Assembly: GCF_048820895.1 (NCBI RefSeq)
Contig: NZ_JBMERQ010000010.1
Span: 1 to 64,000, forward strand
Reading direction: 5' to 3'
DNA: 64,000 bases
Source of the DNA: Cribrihabitans_A neustonicus
Lineage (GTDB): Bacteria; Pseudomonadota; Alphaproteobacteria; Rhodobacterales; Rhodobacteraceae
Shown here: positions 43,339 to 52,397 of the stretch, one piece after another
Layout: every line of letters begins with the position of its first letter
Position numbering within the stretch: position 1 is the first letter of the stretch
The notes under the pieces: model-generated
The model's database searches: none
Seen by the model: the letters and a program-made list of their open reading frames with translations, nothing else
What the model was told of the DNA's origin: nothing
Position numbers and translations under genes: made by a program

Positions 43339-44442
43339 TCAGTCGAGGAGGGCGATGGACTGGCCAAGCGCCTCGGCGTCGGGGGATACGCCCAGCCCGG
43401 TGCCTTCAGGCGGGGCAATTCGGCCATTGCGGCGGCTGGGCGCGCTGGGATCGAGCCGCGGGCCGACATAATGGGACAGGTCGCAGGTGTTCATGATGCC
43501 GCGCGCCGGAGTCGAGGCCGCCAGGTGCAGCAACGCTGCGGTGGTGATGTCGCTGCCCCAGGTGTCCTCAATGCACATCTGGGTGCCGAGGGCGAGGCAG
43601 AGATCGCGTGTCCGGCGCATGGCCGAGAGACCGCCCATCTTGGAGAGTTTCAGCGCCGCTGCGTCCATGCAGCCGGCCTGGTGGCCCGCCATGATGGAAT
43701 GGATGTCGCGGGCGCTTTCGTCCAGTTTCATCGGCAGTCCGGTGGCCGCGCGCACATGGGCACACTCCTCGATCGTCGCGCAGGGCTGTTCCAGCATGAT
43801 GTCGAGATGGGCCACCGCCCGGCCCACACGGGTTGCGGTCAACGCATCGGCGCCACAATTCCAGTCGCCATAAACCAATGGGCCACTGCCGACCGCTTCG
43901 CGCACCTGCATCAGGCGCGCAACGTCGGCTTCCCAGTCGCCGTCGGCGCCAAGCTTCACTTGGAACTGCCGCATGCCGAGGTCATAGGCCTCGCGCGCCC
44001 TGCGCGCCATCTTACCCGGCTCGACGCAGGTGATCGAGTGGTAGAGCGGCATGTCCGCCACCGCACGGCCGCCCAGCAAGGCATAGAGCGGCAGCCCGGC
44101 GGCCTGGGCGGTCAGATCCCAGAGCGCGGTGTCGATGGCCGACTTGGCGTAGTCATGCCCGATCAGGTGCTTGTTCAGACGCTCCATCAGCACCTCGGGC
44201 CCGACCGGATCGGCACCGATCAGCACCGGCGCCAATTCCTCCAGCGCCGGGATCACGCCCTTGGCATAGGCGGGCAGGTAATGCGGGATCGGGCAGACCT
44301 CGCCCCAGCCGGCATGCCCGCTGTCGGTGTCCAGGCGCAGGACCACCGACAGCGTGGTATCGCAGGTCTTGCCGCCGGCCATGTAGTAGGTCTCGTGACT
44401 GGTCAGCGGAACTTCCCAGGCGGTGATACGTGTGATCTTCAT
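43339..44442 (-). CDS. Mandelate racemase/muconate lactonizing enzyme superfamily protein
   Basis: 367 residues of the enolase superfamily. The lid region (ETYYMAGGKTCDTTLSVVLR), the lysine strand RQFQVKLGADGDWEADVARL near residue 158, a metal-binding aspartate in VYGDWNCG, a glutamate in IMLEQPC and the second-side lysine ALKLSKMGGLSAMR are visible. In betaine clusters such proteins are proline-betaine/hydroxyproline-betaine epimerases or cis-3-hydroxyproline dehydratases; context favours one of these. Reaction not proven. Confidence 0.85.
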   Translation of the reverse strand: MKITRITAWEVPLTSHETYYMAGGKTCDTTLSVVLRLDTDSGHAGWGEVCPIPHYLPAYAKGVIPALEELAPVLIGADPVGPEVLMERLNKHLIGHDYAKSAIDTALWDLTAQAAGLPLYALLGGRAVADMPLYHSITCVEPGKMARRAREAYDLGMRQFQVKLGADGDWEADVARLMQVREAVGSGPLVYGDWNCGADALTATRVGRAVAHLDIMLEQPCATIEECAHVRAATGLPMKLDESARDIHSIMAGHQAGCMDAAALKLSKMGGLSAMRRTRDLCLALGTQMCIEDTWGSDITTAALLHLAASTPARGIMNTCDLSHYVGPRLDPSAPSRRNGRIAPPEGTGLGVSPDAEALGQSIALLD

Positions 44443-44493
44443 GTTGGACCCATCACTGTAAGCGCGGCGGGGAGGCGCCCCCGCCGCTGTTTG

Positions 44494-46971
44494 TCACTGC
44501 GCGGCAACCAGGCTGGCGTCGGCGCGCGGACGTTCGGACTTCGGATCGTAGGCCGGCGCCGCGAGGATACGGCCCTTGCGGGGCTTGCCCGCGATGAGCA
44601 CCTCGACCCCGGTGCCGGGCGCGGCGGCGTGCGGCTTCAGATAGGCAAAGGCGAGGATCTTGCCGACGCTGTGGCCGTAGGCGACCGAGGCCGTCGCCCC
44701 GGCGACCTTGCCATCCACCCGGACGGCTTCGCCGCCGTGCCCGTCCTCGATCCCGTCCGGGTCGATCTCCAGATAGGCGCAGATCCAGGGCAGGCGGCCT
44801 CCTTCGGCCTCGGCCGCGCTGGCGCGGGTCGCCACGACGCCCAGGTACTCCTTATCGAGGCTGACGAACCGCCCCATGCCCGCTTCCGGCAGAGTGACCT
44901 CATTAGTGAGTTCGCCCGCGCCGGGGAAGGCTTTCTCCATGCGCAGGCTGTTCATCGCGAAGGAGCCGTAGTTCCCGATGCCATACGCCTCGCCCGCGGC
45001 CCAGAGCGTGGTGTAGACGTCCACGCAGGCCGCATCCGGCATGTGCAGCTCCCAGCCCAGCTCGCCCGCGTAGGACAAGCGCAAGGCCCAGACCTTGTGG
45101 CCTGCAACGGTGATTTCCTGCGCCGACAGCCAGCGGAAGCCCGCGTTGGACAAGTCCGCATCGGTGCATTTGGCCAGCACCTCGCGGGACCGCGGGCCGT
45201 TCAGGGCCAGCGCAGACCACTCTTCGGAGAGCGTTTTGACAAGGACGGTCTCCCCCGCGCGGTTCTGGTCCAGGTGATCCAGCAGACGCTGTTCGAAGAA
45301 GGCCGCGCAGACCAGGTAGTAGCGGTCTGCGGCCATGCGCACGATGGTAGTTTCCAGCTCGATCCGGCCCCGGCGGTTGAGCATGTGGGTCAGGGTGATC
45401 GAACCGTCCTTTTGCGGCATCTTGTTGGCGGTCAGCCGGTCCAGATAGGCATGCGCATCCGGGCCCGAGACCTCGACCTTGGTGAAGGCGGTCACGTCCA
45501 TGATTCCCACCCGTTCGCGCACGGCCTTGCACTCCTGCGCGACCATGCCAAAGACCTCGTTGCGGCGGAAGGAGTAGTGATCGCGCTGCGCGACGCCATC
45601 GCGGGCGAACCAGCGCGGGCGTTCGTGGCCGTAGACCTCCTCGTAGACCGCGCCCTTCTCCTTCAGGATCTCATAGAGCGGCGAGGGCTTGATCGGGCGC
45701 CCGGCCAGGCGGTTGAAATGCGGGAAGGGGATTTCGTGGCGCAGCTTGTAGTCCTCATGCGCCTTGATCACCTGCCAGTCCTTCCTGGCGTAGGCGCCGA
45801 AGCGGCGCGGGTCATAGTCGCGCATGTTGATTTCGGCGGCGCCGTGCACCATCCATTTCGCCAGTTCGCGGGTCAGCCCCGGCCCCCAGCCGATGCCGAT
45901 CTGGGTGCCGCAGCAGCACCAGTAGTTCTTGACGCCGGGCGCGGGGCCGACCATCGGGTTGCCGTCCGGCGGATGCGAGATCGCGCCATGCACTTCGCGG
46001 GTGATGCCCAGCTCGGCAAAGACCGGCATGCGCTCCAGCGCGTTTTCCAGCCACGGCATGACACGGTCATAATCCGCCTCGAACAGCCAGTTCTCGCACT
46101 CCCAGGGGCATTCGTCATGCCACACGGAGTTCGAGTTCTCCTTTTCGTAAATGCCGATCAGCCCCTTTTTCTGCTCCATGCGGATGTAGCCGGAGACCAT
46201 CCTGTCGTCGCGGATCACCGGCAGTTCAGTGTCAAGATCCTTGAATTCGGGCACGTCCTCGGTGACGAAATAGTGGTGGGTCATCGAAGTCATCGGCAGT
46301 TGCAGGCCGGACCATTCGCCCATCTGGCGGGCATAGGTGCCGCCAGCGTTGACCACATGCTCGCAGATGATGGTGCCCTGTTCGGTTTCCACCGCCCATG
46401 CCCCGTCATCGCGTTGGGTAATGTTGGTGGCGCGGCAGTGGCGGAAGAACTTTACGCCGGTCTTCCGGGCCCCCGCGGCCAGCGCCATGGTCACATTTGA
46501 CGGGTCAACGTGGCCGTCATCAGGCGTGTAAAGGGCGCCGATTACGCCGTCGAGATTATAGAAGGGGTGCTTTTCGGCGATGAACTCCGGGCCGACCAGC
46601 TCGATATTGAAACCGAGCGCGCGGCCGACCGACAGGGTATGGTGCAGCCAGTCCATCTCGTCTTCGGTATAGGCCAGGCGGAAGGAGCCGCAGCCGTGCC
46701 AGGTGACCGCCTGTCCGGTCTCCTCCTCCAGCGTCTTCGAGTAGAGGCGGATGTTGTAATCGACCATCCTGCCCAGCCCGTAGGAGCTGGTGGAATGGGT
46801 GATCTGGCCCGCGGCGTGCCAGGTGGAGCCCGAGGTCAGCTCTGCCTTTTCCAGCAGCACCGTGTCCTCCCCCCAGCCCTCGTGGCCCAGGTGATAGGCC
46901 AGGCCGCAGCCCATGACCCCTCCACCCACGATGACGACCCTGGCGCGCGCCGGCAGTTCCTTCTTGGACAT
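44494..46971 (-). CDS. Dimethylglycine/sarcosine dehydrogenase-like flavoprotein with GcvT domain
   Basis: 825 residues. The N-terminal FAD domain (VVIVGGGVMGCGLAYHLGHE) has the covalent-FAD histidine motif SGSTWHAAGQI near residue 50. The C-terminal half is a folate-binding GcvT domain (VGIMDVTAFTKVEVSGPDAH, LSYAGELGWELHMPDAACVD, GSFAMNSLRMEKAFPG). It oxidatively demethylates N-methylated amino acids and passes the methyl group to tetrahydrofolate. It is divergent from the RpiR regulator and Rieske oxygenase, and plausibly removes the second methyl after the oxygenase acts on a betaine. Confidence 0.93.
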   Translation of the reverse strand: MSKKELPARARVVIVGGGVMGCGLAYHLGHEGWGEDTVLLEKAELTSGSTWHAAGQITHSTSSYGLGRMVDYNIRLYSKTLEEETGQAVTWHGCGSFRLAYTEDEMDWLHHTLSVGRALGFNIELVGPEFIAEKHPFYNLDGVIGALYTPDDGHVDPSNVTMALAAGARKTGVKFFRHCRATNITQRDDGAWAVETEQGTIICEHVVNAGGTYARQMGEWSGLQLPMTSMTHHYFVTEDVPEFKDLDTELPVIRDDRMVSGYIRMEQKKGLIGIYEKENSNSVWHDECPWECENWLFEADYDRVMPWLENALERMPVFAELGITREVHGAISHPPDGNPMVGPAPGVKNYWCCCGTQIGIGWGPGLTRELAKWMVHGAAEINMRDYDPRRFGAYARKDWQVIKAHEDYKLRHEIPFPHFNRLAGRPIKPSPLYEILKEKGAVYEEVYGHERPRWFARDGVAQRDHYSFRRNEVFGMVAQECKAVRERVGIMDVTAFTKVEVSGPDAHAYLDRLTANKMPQKDGSITLTHMLNRRGRIELETTIVRMAADRYYLVCAAFFEQRLLDHLDQNRAGETVLVKTLSEEWSALALNGPRSREVLAKCTDADLSNAGFRWLSAQEITVAGHKVWALRLSYAGELGWELHMPDAACVDVYTTLWAAGEAYGIGNYGSFAMNSLRMEKAFPGAGELTNEVTLPEAGMGRFVSLDKEYLGVVATRASAAEAEGGRLPWICAYLEIDPDGIEDGHGGEAVRVDGKVAGATASVAYGHSVGKILAFAYLKPHAAAPGTGVEVLIAGKPRKGRILAAPAYDPKSERPRADASLVAAQ

Positions 46972-47011
46972 CGCAAATTATCCTGTTGGATAGTGGCGGA
47001 ATTTGATGGAC

Positions 47012-47035
47012 TTGGTAATCGTACAATTGTACCAA
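47012..47035. promoter_or_regulatory. Palindromic operator between the flavoprotein and rpiR genes
   Basis: A perfect 12-bp palindrome GTACAATTGTAC (47021-47032) within wider TTGGTA...TACCAA arms (47012-47017, 47030-47035). It lies about 40 bp from both divergent start codons. Likely binding site for the RpiR regulator. Confidence 0.6.
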
Positions 47036-47078
47036 AGTCAACTAGCAATGGTACATCCGGTTGTGCAAAGGGGGCTTC

Positions 47079-47966
47079 ATGAACTTTACTGCGGTGCCAA
47101 ATCCGGGCCTGGAGGCGCTTTCGGCTGTGCTCGACGATCTCACCCCGCAGGTGCGCAAGGCCGCCCGCTACGTGATGGAACACCCGCAGGACATTGGCTT
47201 TTCCACCGTCCGTGAGGCGGCCGAAGCGGCCGGCGTCAAGCCCAACACGATGGTGCGCATGGCCCGGCAGGCGGGATTCGAGGGCTACGACGAGTTCCGC
47301 GAGCATTTCCGGGAAGCGATCCGCACCGGCGAGCCGACGCTCTCCGGCCGGGCGCGCTGGCTGCAGAACGTCCAAAAGCGCGGCGGCATGGGCGCGCTCT
47401 ATGCGCAGATGGCCGAAAGCGCGCTGCGCAACATCGAGGCGACCTTTGCCGCCGCCAATGAGGCGGATCTGCAGGCCGCTGCGCAAGTGATTTCGAAATC
47501 CCGTAATGTCTACACGCTGGGTGTCGGCGTGAACCACGCCAACGCCAGCAATTTCTCCTACCTCGCCTCCACCGGGATGAGCGGTTTCCACGCGATTCCG
47601 CGGCCCGGCTCAACCGCCGTGGACGACCTCGCCGGGGCATGCGCGAAAGACAGCCTGATCGCGATCACCTGTGCGCCCTACCGGACCGAAGTGGTGGAGG
47701 CCGTGCGGATCGCGAAAGCGCAGGGGGTCAGGATCATCGCCCTCTCCGATTCGCCGGTGTCCCCGATCATCCGGGCCGCCGACTTCGGCTTTGTCATCTC
47801 GACGGAAACGCCCCAGTTCTTCCCGTCTTCCGTATCCGCTATCGCGCTTCTTGAGACTCTCCTGAGTTTCGTTATCGCGATGTCGACCGAGGAAGTCGCG
47901 GAACGCGTCGAACAGTTTCACAACCGCCGCCACCGGCTTGGCCTTTACCATGAGGATGTGACATGA
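47079..47966 (+). CDS. MurR/RpiR-family transcriptional regulator
   Basis: About 295 residues. An N-terminal HTH_6 domain (LDDLTPQVRKAARYVMEHPQ, then FSTVREAAEAAGVKPNTMVR) precedes a SIS domain (VYTLGVGVNHANASNFSYLA, then DSLIAITCAPYRTEVVEAVR and VRIIALSDSPVSPIIRAA). ATG at 47079 has AAAGGGGG upstream. It overlaps the Rieske gene by 4 bp and is divergent from the flavoprotein gene, so it probably controls both sides of the betaine module. Confidence 0.93.
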   Translation: MNFTAVPNPGLEALSAVLDDLTPQVRKAARYVMEHPQDIGFSTVREAAEAAGVKPNTMVRMARQAGFEGYDEFREHFREAIRTGEPTLSGRARWLQNVQKRGGMGALYAQMAESALRNIEATFAAANEADLQAAAQVISKSRNVYTLGVGVNHANASNFSYLASTGMSGFHAIPRPGSTAVDDLAGACAKDSLIAITCAPYRTEVVEAVRIAKAQGVRIIALSDSPVSPIIRAADFGFVISTETPQFFPSSVSAIALLETLLSFVIAMSTEEVAERVEQFHNRRHRLGLYHEDVT

Positions 47967-49054
47967 CCCTCTCGCCCATCCGCTCGCTGGACGCCAGATA
48001 CTATGTCGATCCCGGCATCTTCGACCGGGAGATGAACGGCCTGCTTGCCCGCACCTGGCAGTTTGCGGGCCATGCCTCGGACATCCCCAACCAGGGCGAT
48101 TACTTCGCCTTCGAGATCGCGGGCCAGCGCCTGTTCGCGATCCGCGGGCGCGACGACGCCATCCGCACATTCTACAACGTCTGCCAGCATCGCGCCCATG
48201 AGCTGGTGACCGGCACCGGCAGCACCCGCGTCGTGGTCTGCCCCTACCACCAGTGGACCTACGAGCTGACCGGCGGCCTGCGCTCCGGGCCCAACATCAG
48301 GAAGGTGCCCGGCTTTGACCGGAAGAAGATCTGCCTGACCGAAGTCCGGACCGAGGATTTCCTGGGCTTCATCTTCGTCAACCTCGACAGGGAGGCGGCG
48401 CCGATGGACGAGTGGTACCCGGGCGTGCGCGAGGAAATCGCCGAGTTCGTACCGCAGATCCGGGACCTGGCGCCGCTGGAATGGGTCGAGATCGAGGAGA
48501 GCTGCAACTGGAAGGTCTCGGTAGAGAACTACTCGGAATGCTACCACTGCCCGGCCAACCACCCGACCTTTGCCGAAGGCGTGATCAAGCCGGAAACCTA
48601 TGACATCCAGCCGGATGCCAGCGGCGGATACGTGCTGCGCCACACGACGGAATGCCAGAGCCTGGAGAAGATGACCTACCCGGTCGATCTGGAGAGCAGC
48701 AAACATGCCGGCGACTACCGAAGCTGGTTCCTGTGGCCGATGTTCTCGTTCCAGTGCTACCCGGGCAACGTGCTGAACACCTACCACTGGCGGGCCAACT
48801 CGGTGGACAGCTGTACCGTCTGGCGCGGCTGGTACACCGAAGGCGGGTTCGAAAGCGATGTGATCCGCGGCCTGGCCGCCCAGGACCGCGACACCACGGT
48901 GGCCGAGGATATCCGGCTTGTGGAATCCGTGCATCGCGGCCTGAAATCCAAGGGCTATGTCCCCGGTCCCCTTGTGCTTGATCCCGCCTGTGGCGTGATG
49001 AGCGAACATTCCGTCGCCAAGCTTCAGCAATGGATGCGCGAAGCCGTGGAATAG
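47963..49054 (+). CDS. Rieske non-haem iron oxygenase alpha subunit (stachydrine demethylase-like)
   Basis: 363 residues. The Rieske [2Fe-2S] ligands are in CQHRAHELV and CPYHQW (about residues 74-97), and the mononuclear iron region is ECYHCPANHPTFAEG near residue 195. Length and the linked N-methyl-amino-acid dehydrogenase resemble the stachydrine (proline betaine) demethylase Stc2 group, which oxidatively demethylates a quaternary amine with release of formaldehyde. Glycine-betaine or carnitine-like substrates remain possible. The reductase and ferredoxin partners in this window are broken. Confidence 0.88.
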   Translation: MTLSPIRSLDARYYVDPGIFDREMNGLLARTWQFAGHASDIPNQGDYFAFEIAGQRLFAIRGRDDAIRTFYNVCQHRAHELVTGTGSTRVVVCPYHQWTYELTGGLRSGPNIRKVPGFDRKKICLTEVRTEDFLGFIFVNLDREAAPMDEWYPGVREEIAEFVPQIRDLAPLEWVEIEESCNWKVSVENYSECYHCPANHPTFAEGVIKPETYDIQPDASGGYVLRHTTECQSLEKMTYPVDLESSKHAGDYRSWFLWPMFSFQCYPGNVLNTYHWRANSVDSCTVWRGWYTEGGFESDVIRGLAAQDRDTTVAEDIRLVESVHRGLKSKGYVPGPLVLDPACGVMSEHSVAKLQQWMREAVE

Positions 49055-49128
49055 CTTCCCGCAGAAAATTCAGACCCGCAGCGCACCGGAGGGTGAGACC
49101 CGCCCGCCGGGCCAAGGAGGTGCGCGGC

Positions 49129-49440
49129 ATGCAAGGAGTGAAGCCGTATTGGCGGAATTACGTAAACGGCAGCTGGACCGGCGCGGGGCAGGGCGGATCG
49201 ATGTGATCAGCCCGGGCACCGGCGGGAAACTGGCTGAACAGATGCTCGCCGATGCGGGCGATGTGGACCGTGCGGTTATGGACGCCCGCCGGGTGCATCT
49301 GTCCGGTGATCTGAGCGGTCTGCGCCCGGTCGAGCGCGGGCGCATGGTGCAGGCCATGGGCCGCTGCCTGCTGGAGCATACCGAGGACATCGCGCCGGTG
49401 CTGACGCTGGAGCAGGGCAAGCCGCTTTGGGAAGCGCCGG
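49129..49440 (+). pseudogene. Aldehyde dehydrogenase remnant (N terminus, frameshifted)
   Basis: From ATG 49129: VKPYWRNYVNGSWTGAGQGG, then in another frame IDVISPGTGGKLAEQMLADA, then RGRMVQAMGRCLLEHTEDIA and LTLEQGKPLWEA, which match the first ~100 residues of aldehyde dehydrogenases. A frameshift lies near 49200 and the match stops near 49440. The bases from 49440 to 49700 contain a hydrophobic, frameshifted stretch (GLPDQLLATLPLALSDAMDW, then VLVAVSVLTAIW) that looks like the end of an unassigned membrane-protein gene. Confidence 0.7.
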
Positions 49441-49708
49441 GATCGCGACCATCGGCATCGGACTGCCGGATCAGCTGTTAGCCACCCTGCCGCTGGCGCT
49501 GAGCGATGCCATGGACTGGGTCCTCCCGGTTATGGTGGTGTGCTGGTGGCGGTGTCCGTCCTGACGGCGATCTGGCGTTGCAGCCAGCGCGAAAAGCACG
49601 GGCTTTCGGACTTCCGCGGCGGGACTGCCGCCCGGTCCCCGGCCGAATAGACGCGAAAACGCGGCCGGCCCTCTTGCGGGCCGGCCGGGCCACTCAAGGA
49701 GAATGACC

Positions 49709-50095
49709 ATGGACGACAACCTGTTCGAACGCGGCCTGGCGCAGCGCAAATCGACGCTGGGCGCGGAGTATGTCGAGAAGAACCTTGCTGCCGCCGATGA
49801 TTTCACCCGCCCGTTCCAGGAGGCGATGACCGCGTGGTGCTGGGGCTTCGGCTGGGGGGACGGCACCATCGACGCCAAGACCCGCTCGATGATGAACCTC
49901 GCAATGATCGGCGCCCTCGGCAAAATGCATGAATGGGAGGTTCACTGCAAAGGCGCGCTGAACAACGGCGTCACCAAGGAGGAGATCCGGTCGATCATCC
50001 ACGTGATCGGCATCTACTGCGGCGTGCCGCAATCCCTCGAATGTTTCCGGGTCGCCCGCAAGGTGCTGACCGATTGCGGCCTGCTGGAGGAGTGA
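49709..50095 (+). CDS. Carboxymuconolactone decarboxylase-family protein
   Basis: About 128 residues. The CMD-fold core KTRSMMNLAMIGALGKMHEW then ALNNGVTKEEIRSIIHVIGIY is clear. ATG at 49709 is preferred (AAGGAG seven bases upstream). It is not similar enough to the broken pcaC to be its replacement: the PcaC motif EEIPMHIRA is absent. It sits among the betaine remnants; CMD-family members there may be peroxidase- or decarboxylase-like. Function unknown. Confidence 0.8.
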   Translation: MDDNLFERGLAQRKSTLGAEYVEKNLAAADDFTRPFQEAMTAWCWGFGWGDGTIDAKTRSMMNLAMIGALGKMHEWEVHCKGALNNGVTKEEIRSIIHVIGIYCGVPQSLECFRVARKVLTDCGLLEE

Positions 50096-50101
50096 CTGGC
50101 C

Positions 50102-50300
50102 ATGGTGACGATTGCTTATGCTTCCTTTGACGGGGAACCTCTACGGTCGAGGCTCCGCTCGGCTCCACCGCGACGCAGGGGGACGCGATGGCGGTATCCC
50201 CGGGATCGAGACCGGCTGCGGCCGCACCTGTGCCTGCGTGGACCAGGGGCCAATTGGCAACATAACTCATATTACTTGCCGGGTGAGTGTGCCCGCAAAG
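50102..50300 (+). pseudogene. [2Fe-2S] ferredoxin remnant, frameshifted
   Basis: Three frames together resemble a plant/adrenodoxin-type ferredoxin: MVTIAYASFDGE, then TVEAPLGSTATQGDAMA, then GIPGIETGCGRTCACV, corresponding to the usual PGIEAECGGACACATCHV cluster loop. At least two frameshifts are needed, and the last cysteine region is lost. It begins a few bases after the CMD-family gene. Likely former electron carrier of the Rieske oxygenase. Confidence 0.72.
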
Positions 50301-50847
50301 CTAAAATCTGACCCTTTGGCGATTCAGGAATGCCACTCTCGCCTGGCACGAGAATGACCCGCGGGCGGTCTGGCAAATACGTGGACAGCTGCGAATGCGC
50401 GGAAGTGTGGCTGGAGTTCCGCTGTAAAGAGCTCCAGTTCCCCTGCGCGGCATTCGGCAAGGATCAGCGCGTCACCCATGCTGCCATTGCGGAGAACAAG
50501 CGCCTCAGGGCCGTGCTCGGATTCAGAAAGGCTGACCAGGACAAGACCCCGCCGAAACAGCACCGCGGCGGGAAACAGCGCACAGGCAATCAGCCGGCGG
50601 GAAGGCGCAACGGCGGCTGGAACACACTGGCAGAGCGCAGGGCCAAGGCAACCGGCACAGCCAGCCAGGGCTCCGATATTTGAGGTCTGCGCCCTCCGCA
50701 GCTGAAGCGGACGGCCGCTGGAAGATTGCCTGGCGGCGCGGAGGCGATAGGCCTGAGACCGCGGACCGTCCGGGCCGCGCAGCCTGCGGGCTTTCGCGGC
50801 CATACCGCGGGCGCTTCACTGTTGCCGCGGCAGGCAAGATGCTTGGG
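50301..50847. other. Unassigned stretch between ferredoxin remnant and hipA
   Basis: Open frames exist on both strands (about 160 codons on minus, 50324-50803; about 117 codons on plus, 50330-50683), but neither has a recognisable domain, a convincing ribosome site or typical codon use. It is probably non-coding or remnant sequence downstream of hipA. Confidence 0.35.
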
Positions 50848-52140
50848 TCATACCGCCAGCAGCGCGCTTGCCCGGCGCCTGATTCCGCTGGCAAGAGCTT
50901 CGGCCAGCTGCTGCGGGAAGCCGGCGGGCAGCTTGGCCATTGTCTCTTCCAGGGCAGGTTCCAGCTGCGGTGCGATGTCTGCCAGATCCTCTTCGGCCAG
51001 CGCAACGCCGTACCCTGCCGCCTTGGCCGCCTGCAGGAAGTGGCGCGGCACCACCTCATTGATCCGGTAATGCCCGTTCACCGCCATGGCGAGGCGCATC
51101 CGGTTCTGGCGGATCTGTCCATCGTCTGCTGCTTTCTGGGCGCTCAGGACATCGTAGAGAGGGGTCATGCGGAAACCGCCGGGGCGCAGCGCGATGCTGA
51201 AATTCTTGGCGTGCCCGTCGGTGGCTCCCAGGAGCCAGAACAGTGCCTGCGCGCGGAAAAAAGCGCGCTGATCGGCCTCCGGATCGTCACTGCCTGCAAG
51301 CAGTCCGATCCCATCCGCGATCCCCGGCCCGCCATCCATCTGGTACTTCTGGCTGGGCGGCACCGAGAGTGCCTGGCAAAAGTCCTCCTGCGGGAGCCGG
51401 ATCAGCCGGCCGTCCCTGGTCCAGCGTCTGTCGAACCGAGTCACCACAAGGCTTCGCACATCCTCGAAGTCGATGATCTCCGCCTCGGCCACACTCAGGC
51501 CCATGGCGCGGCAGAAGCTCATACAGAAGAATTCGTTCTCGACGCTGTCGGAGAGATCGATGCCCGCGGGCAGCACACCGAGCTGGGTCTTGAGGATATG
51601 GGTCGTGGGGGTCATGCCCGAGGGCCGGATCCATTGCCCCTCGTGGCGGAGAAGCGCGGTTTTCTCCTGCGCGCCGGCGATGGAAATGCGGAAGTCATCC
51701 TCTTCCTCCAGCCCCAGAGGGGCGCTCTCCAGGTTGCGCAGCATGGCGGCAATCTGCGCTTCGGTAACAGGCTCGCCTGCGGGGCCGCCCACCGCGGAGA
51801 CCTCGCCCGCGGCGAACTGCAGCGCGCCCACGCAGTCGCGCCCGATCTTCTCCAGCATGTGCCAGGCATCGGTGCCGCCCGCGCGCACCCGCGCGGCGAC
51901 GCGCTCGCGGATGGCCTGATTGTCCGGCAGCAGGTTTTCCAGATACGCGATGACCGGCCCGCCCTGATGCGCCTCCTCGCGCAGCGGCAGGGAGAGCGAG
52001 ACCGGCATGGCATGTTCCCATGCCAGCCAATCCGGATCATAGATAAAGCTGATCGCCCCGGACCCGGCGAGGCGCAGGGCACCAACCTGCCGCCCGTTCA
52101 GAAGCACCTGCATCACGCCGCTGCGCCCGCGTTTCGCCAT
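50848..52140 (-). CDS. hipA: HipA-family serine/threonine kinase toxin
   Basis: 430 residues, normal HipA length. Features: the N-terminal Couple_hipA domain (VLLNGRQVGALRLAGSGAIS), ISIAGAQEKTALLRHEGQW (the GAQxK nucleotide-binding segment), the catalytic loop GATDGHAKNFSIALRPGGF and the following YDVLSA metal motif. In E. coli the homologue phosphorylates glutamyl-tRNA synthetase. Its ATG overlaps the hipB stop by one base. Confidence 0.94.
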   Translation of the reverse strand: MAKRGRSGVMQVLLNGRQVGALRLAGSGAISFIYDPDWLAWEHAMPVSLSLPLREEAHQGGPVIAYLENLLPDNQAIRERVAARVRAGGTDAWHMLEKIGRDCVGALQFAAGEVSAVGGPAGEPVTEAQIAAMLRNLESAPLGLEEEDDFRISIAGAQEKTALLRHEGQWIRPSGMTPTTHILKTQLGVLPAGIDLSDSVENEFFCMSFCRAMGLSVAEAEIIDFEDVRSLVVTRFDRRWTRDGRLIRLPQEDFCQALSVPPSQKYQMDGGPGIADGIGLLAGSDDPEADQRAFFRAQALFWLLGATDGHAKNFSIALRPGGFRMTPLYDVLSAQKAADDGQIRQNRMRLAMAVNGHYRINEVVPRHFLQAAKAAGYGVALAEEDLADIAPQLEPALEETMAKLPAGFPQQLAEALASGIRRRASALLAV

Positions 52141-52385
52141 CAGAAGATATCCTCGATATCGGCCGAGCCGCCGCGTTCGGCCAGCCGGAACTCAAGCCCG
52201 AGCGCGGCCATCACGGCCAGCACCGTGGCAAGCTTGGTCCCTGCATCGCCATTCTCCAGTGATGAAATGGTTGCCACGCGCAAATTGGTGCGCGTGCTGA
52301 TATCGCTCTGCGTCCAGCCGCGCGCCTTGCGCGACCGGCGGAGCGCCTCGCCGAGCTGTACGGCTGTTCGTGCTGTGAGTTCCAT
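52140..52385 (-). CDS. hipB: HipB-family antitoxin / autorepressor
   Basis: About 81 residues. A Cro/CI helix-turn-helix (LGEALRRSRKARGWTQSDIS, then TRTNLRVATISSLENGDA) precedes a short tail. ATG at 52385 (MELTARTAVQ) has AGGAGC upstream; a longer reading overlaps the operators. It neutralises HipA and represses the pair through three palindromes immediately upstream. Confidence 0.93.
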   Translation of the reverse strand: MELTARTAVQLGEALRRSRKARGWTQSDISTRTNLRVATISSLENGDAGTKLATVLAVMAALGLEFRLAERGGSADIEDIF

Positions 52386-52397
52386 GCTGAGGCTCCT

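Noticed and set aside
43315..46500. A 1061-codon plus-strand open frame
   Set aside because: It is antisense to the enolase-superfamily and dimethylglycine-dehydrogenase-like genes, has histidine/arginine-rich composition and no family similarity.
49709..50095. CMD-family gene as a functional replacement for broken pcaC
   Set aside because: It lacks the PcaC-specific EEIPMHIRA segment and sits in the betaine region, so there is no support for a role in protocatechuate catabolism.
50324..50803. 159-codon minus-strand frame downstream of hipA
   Set aside because: Composition and lack of any motif or ribosome site do not support a gene, though a remnant cannot be excluded.
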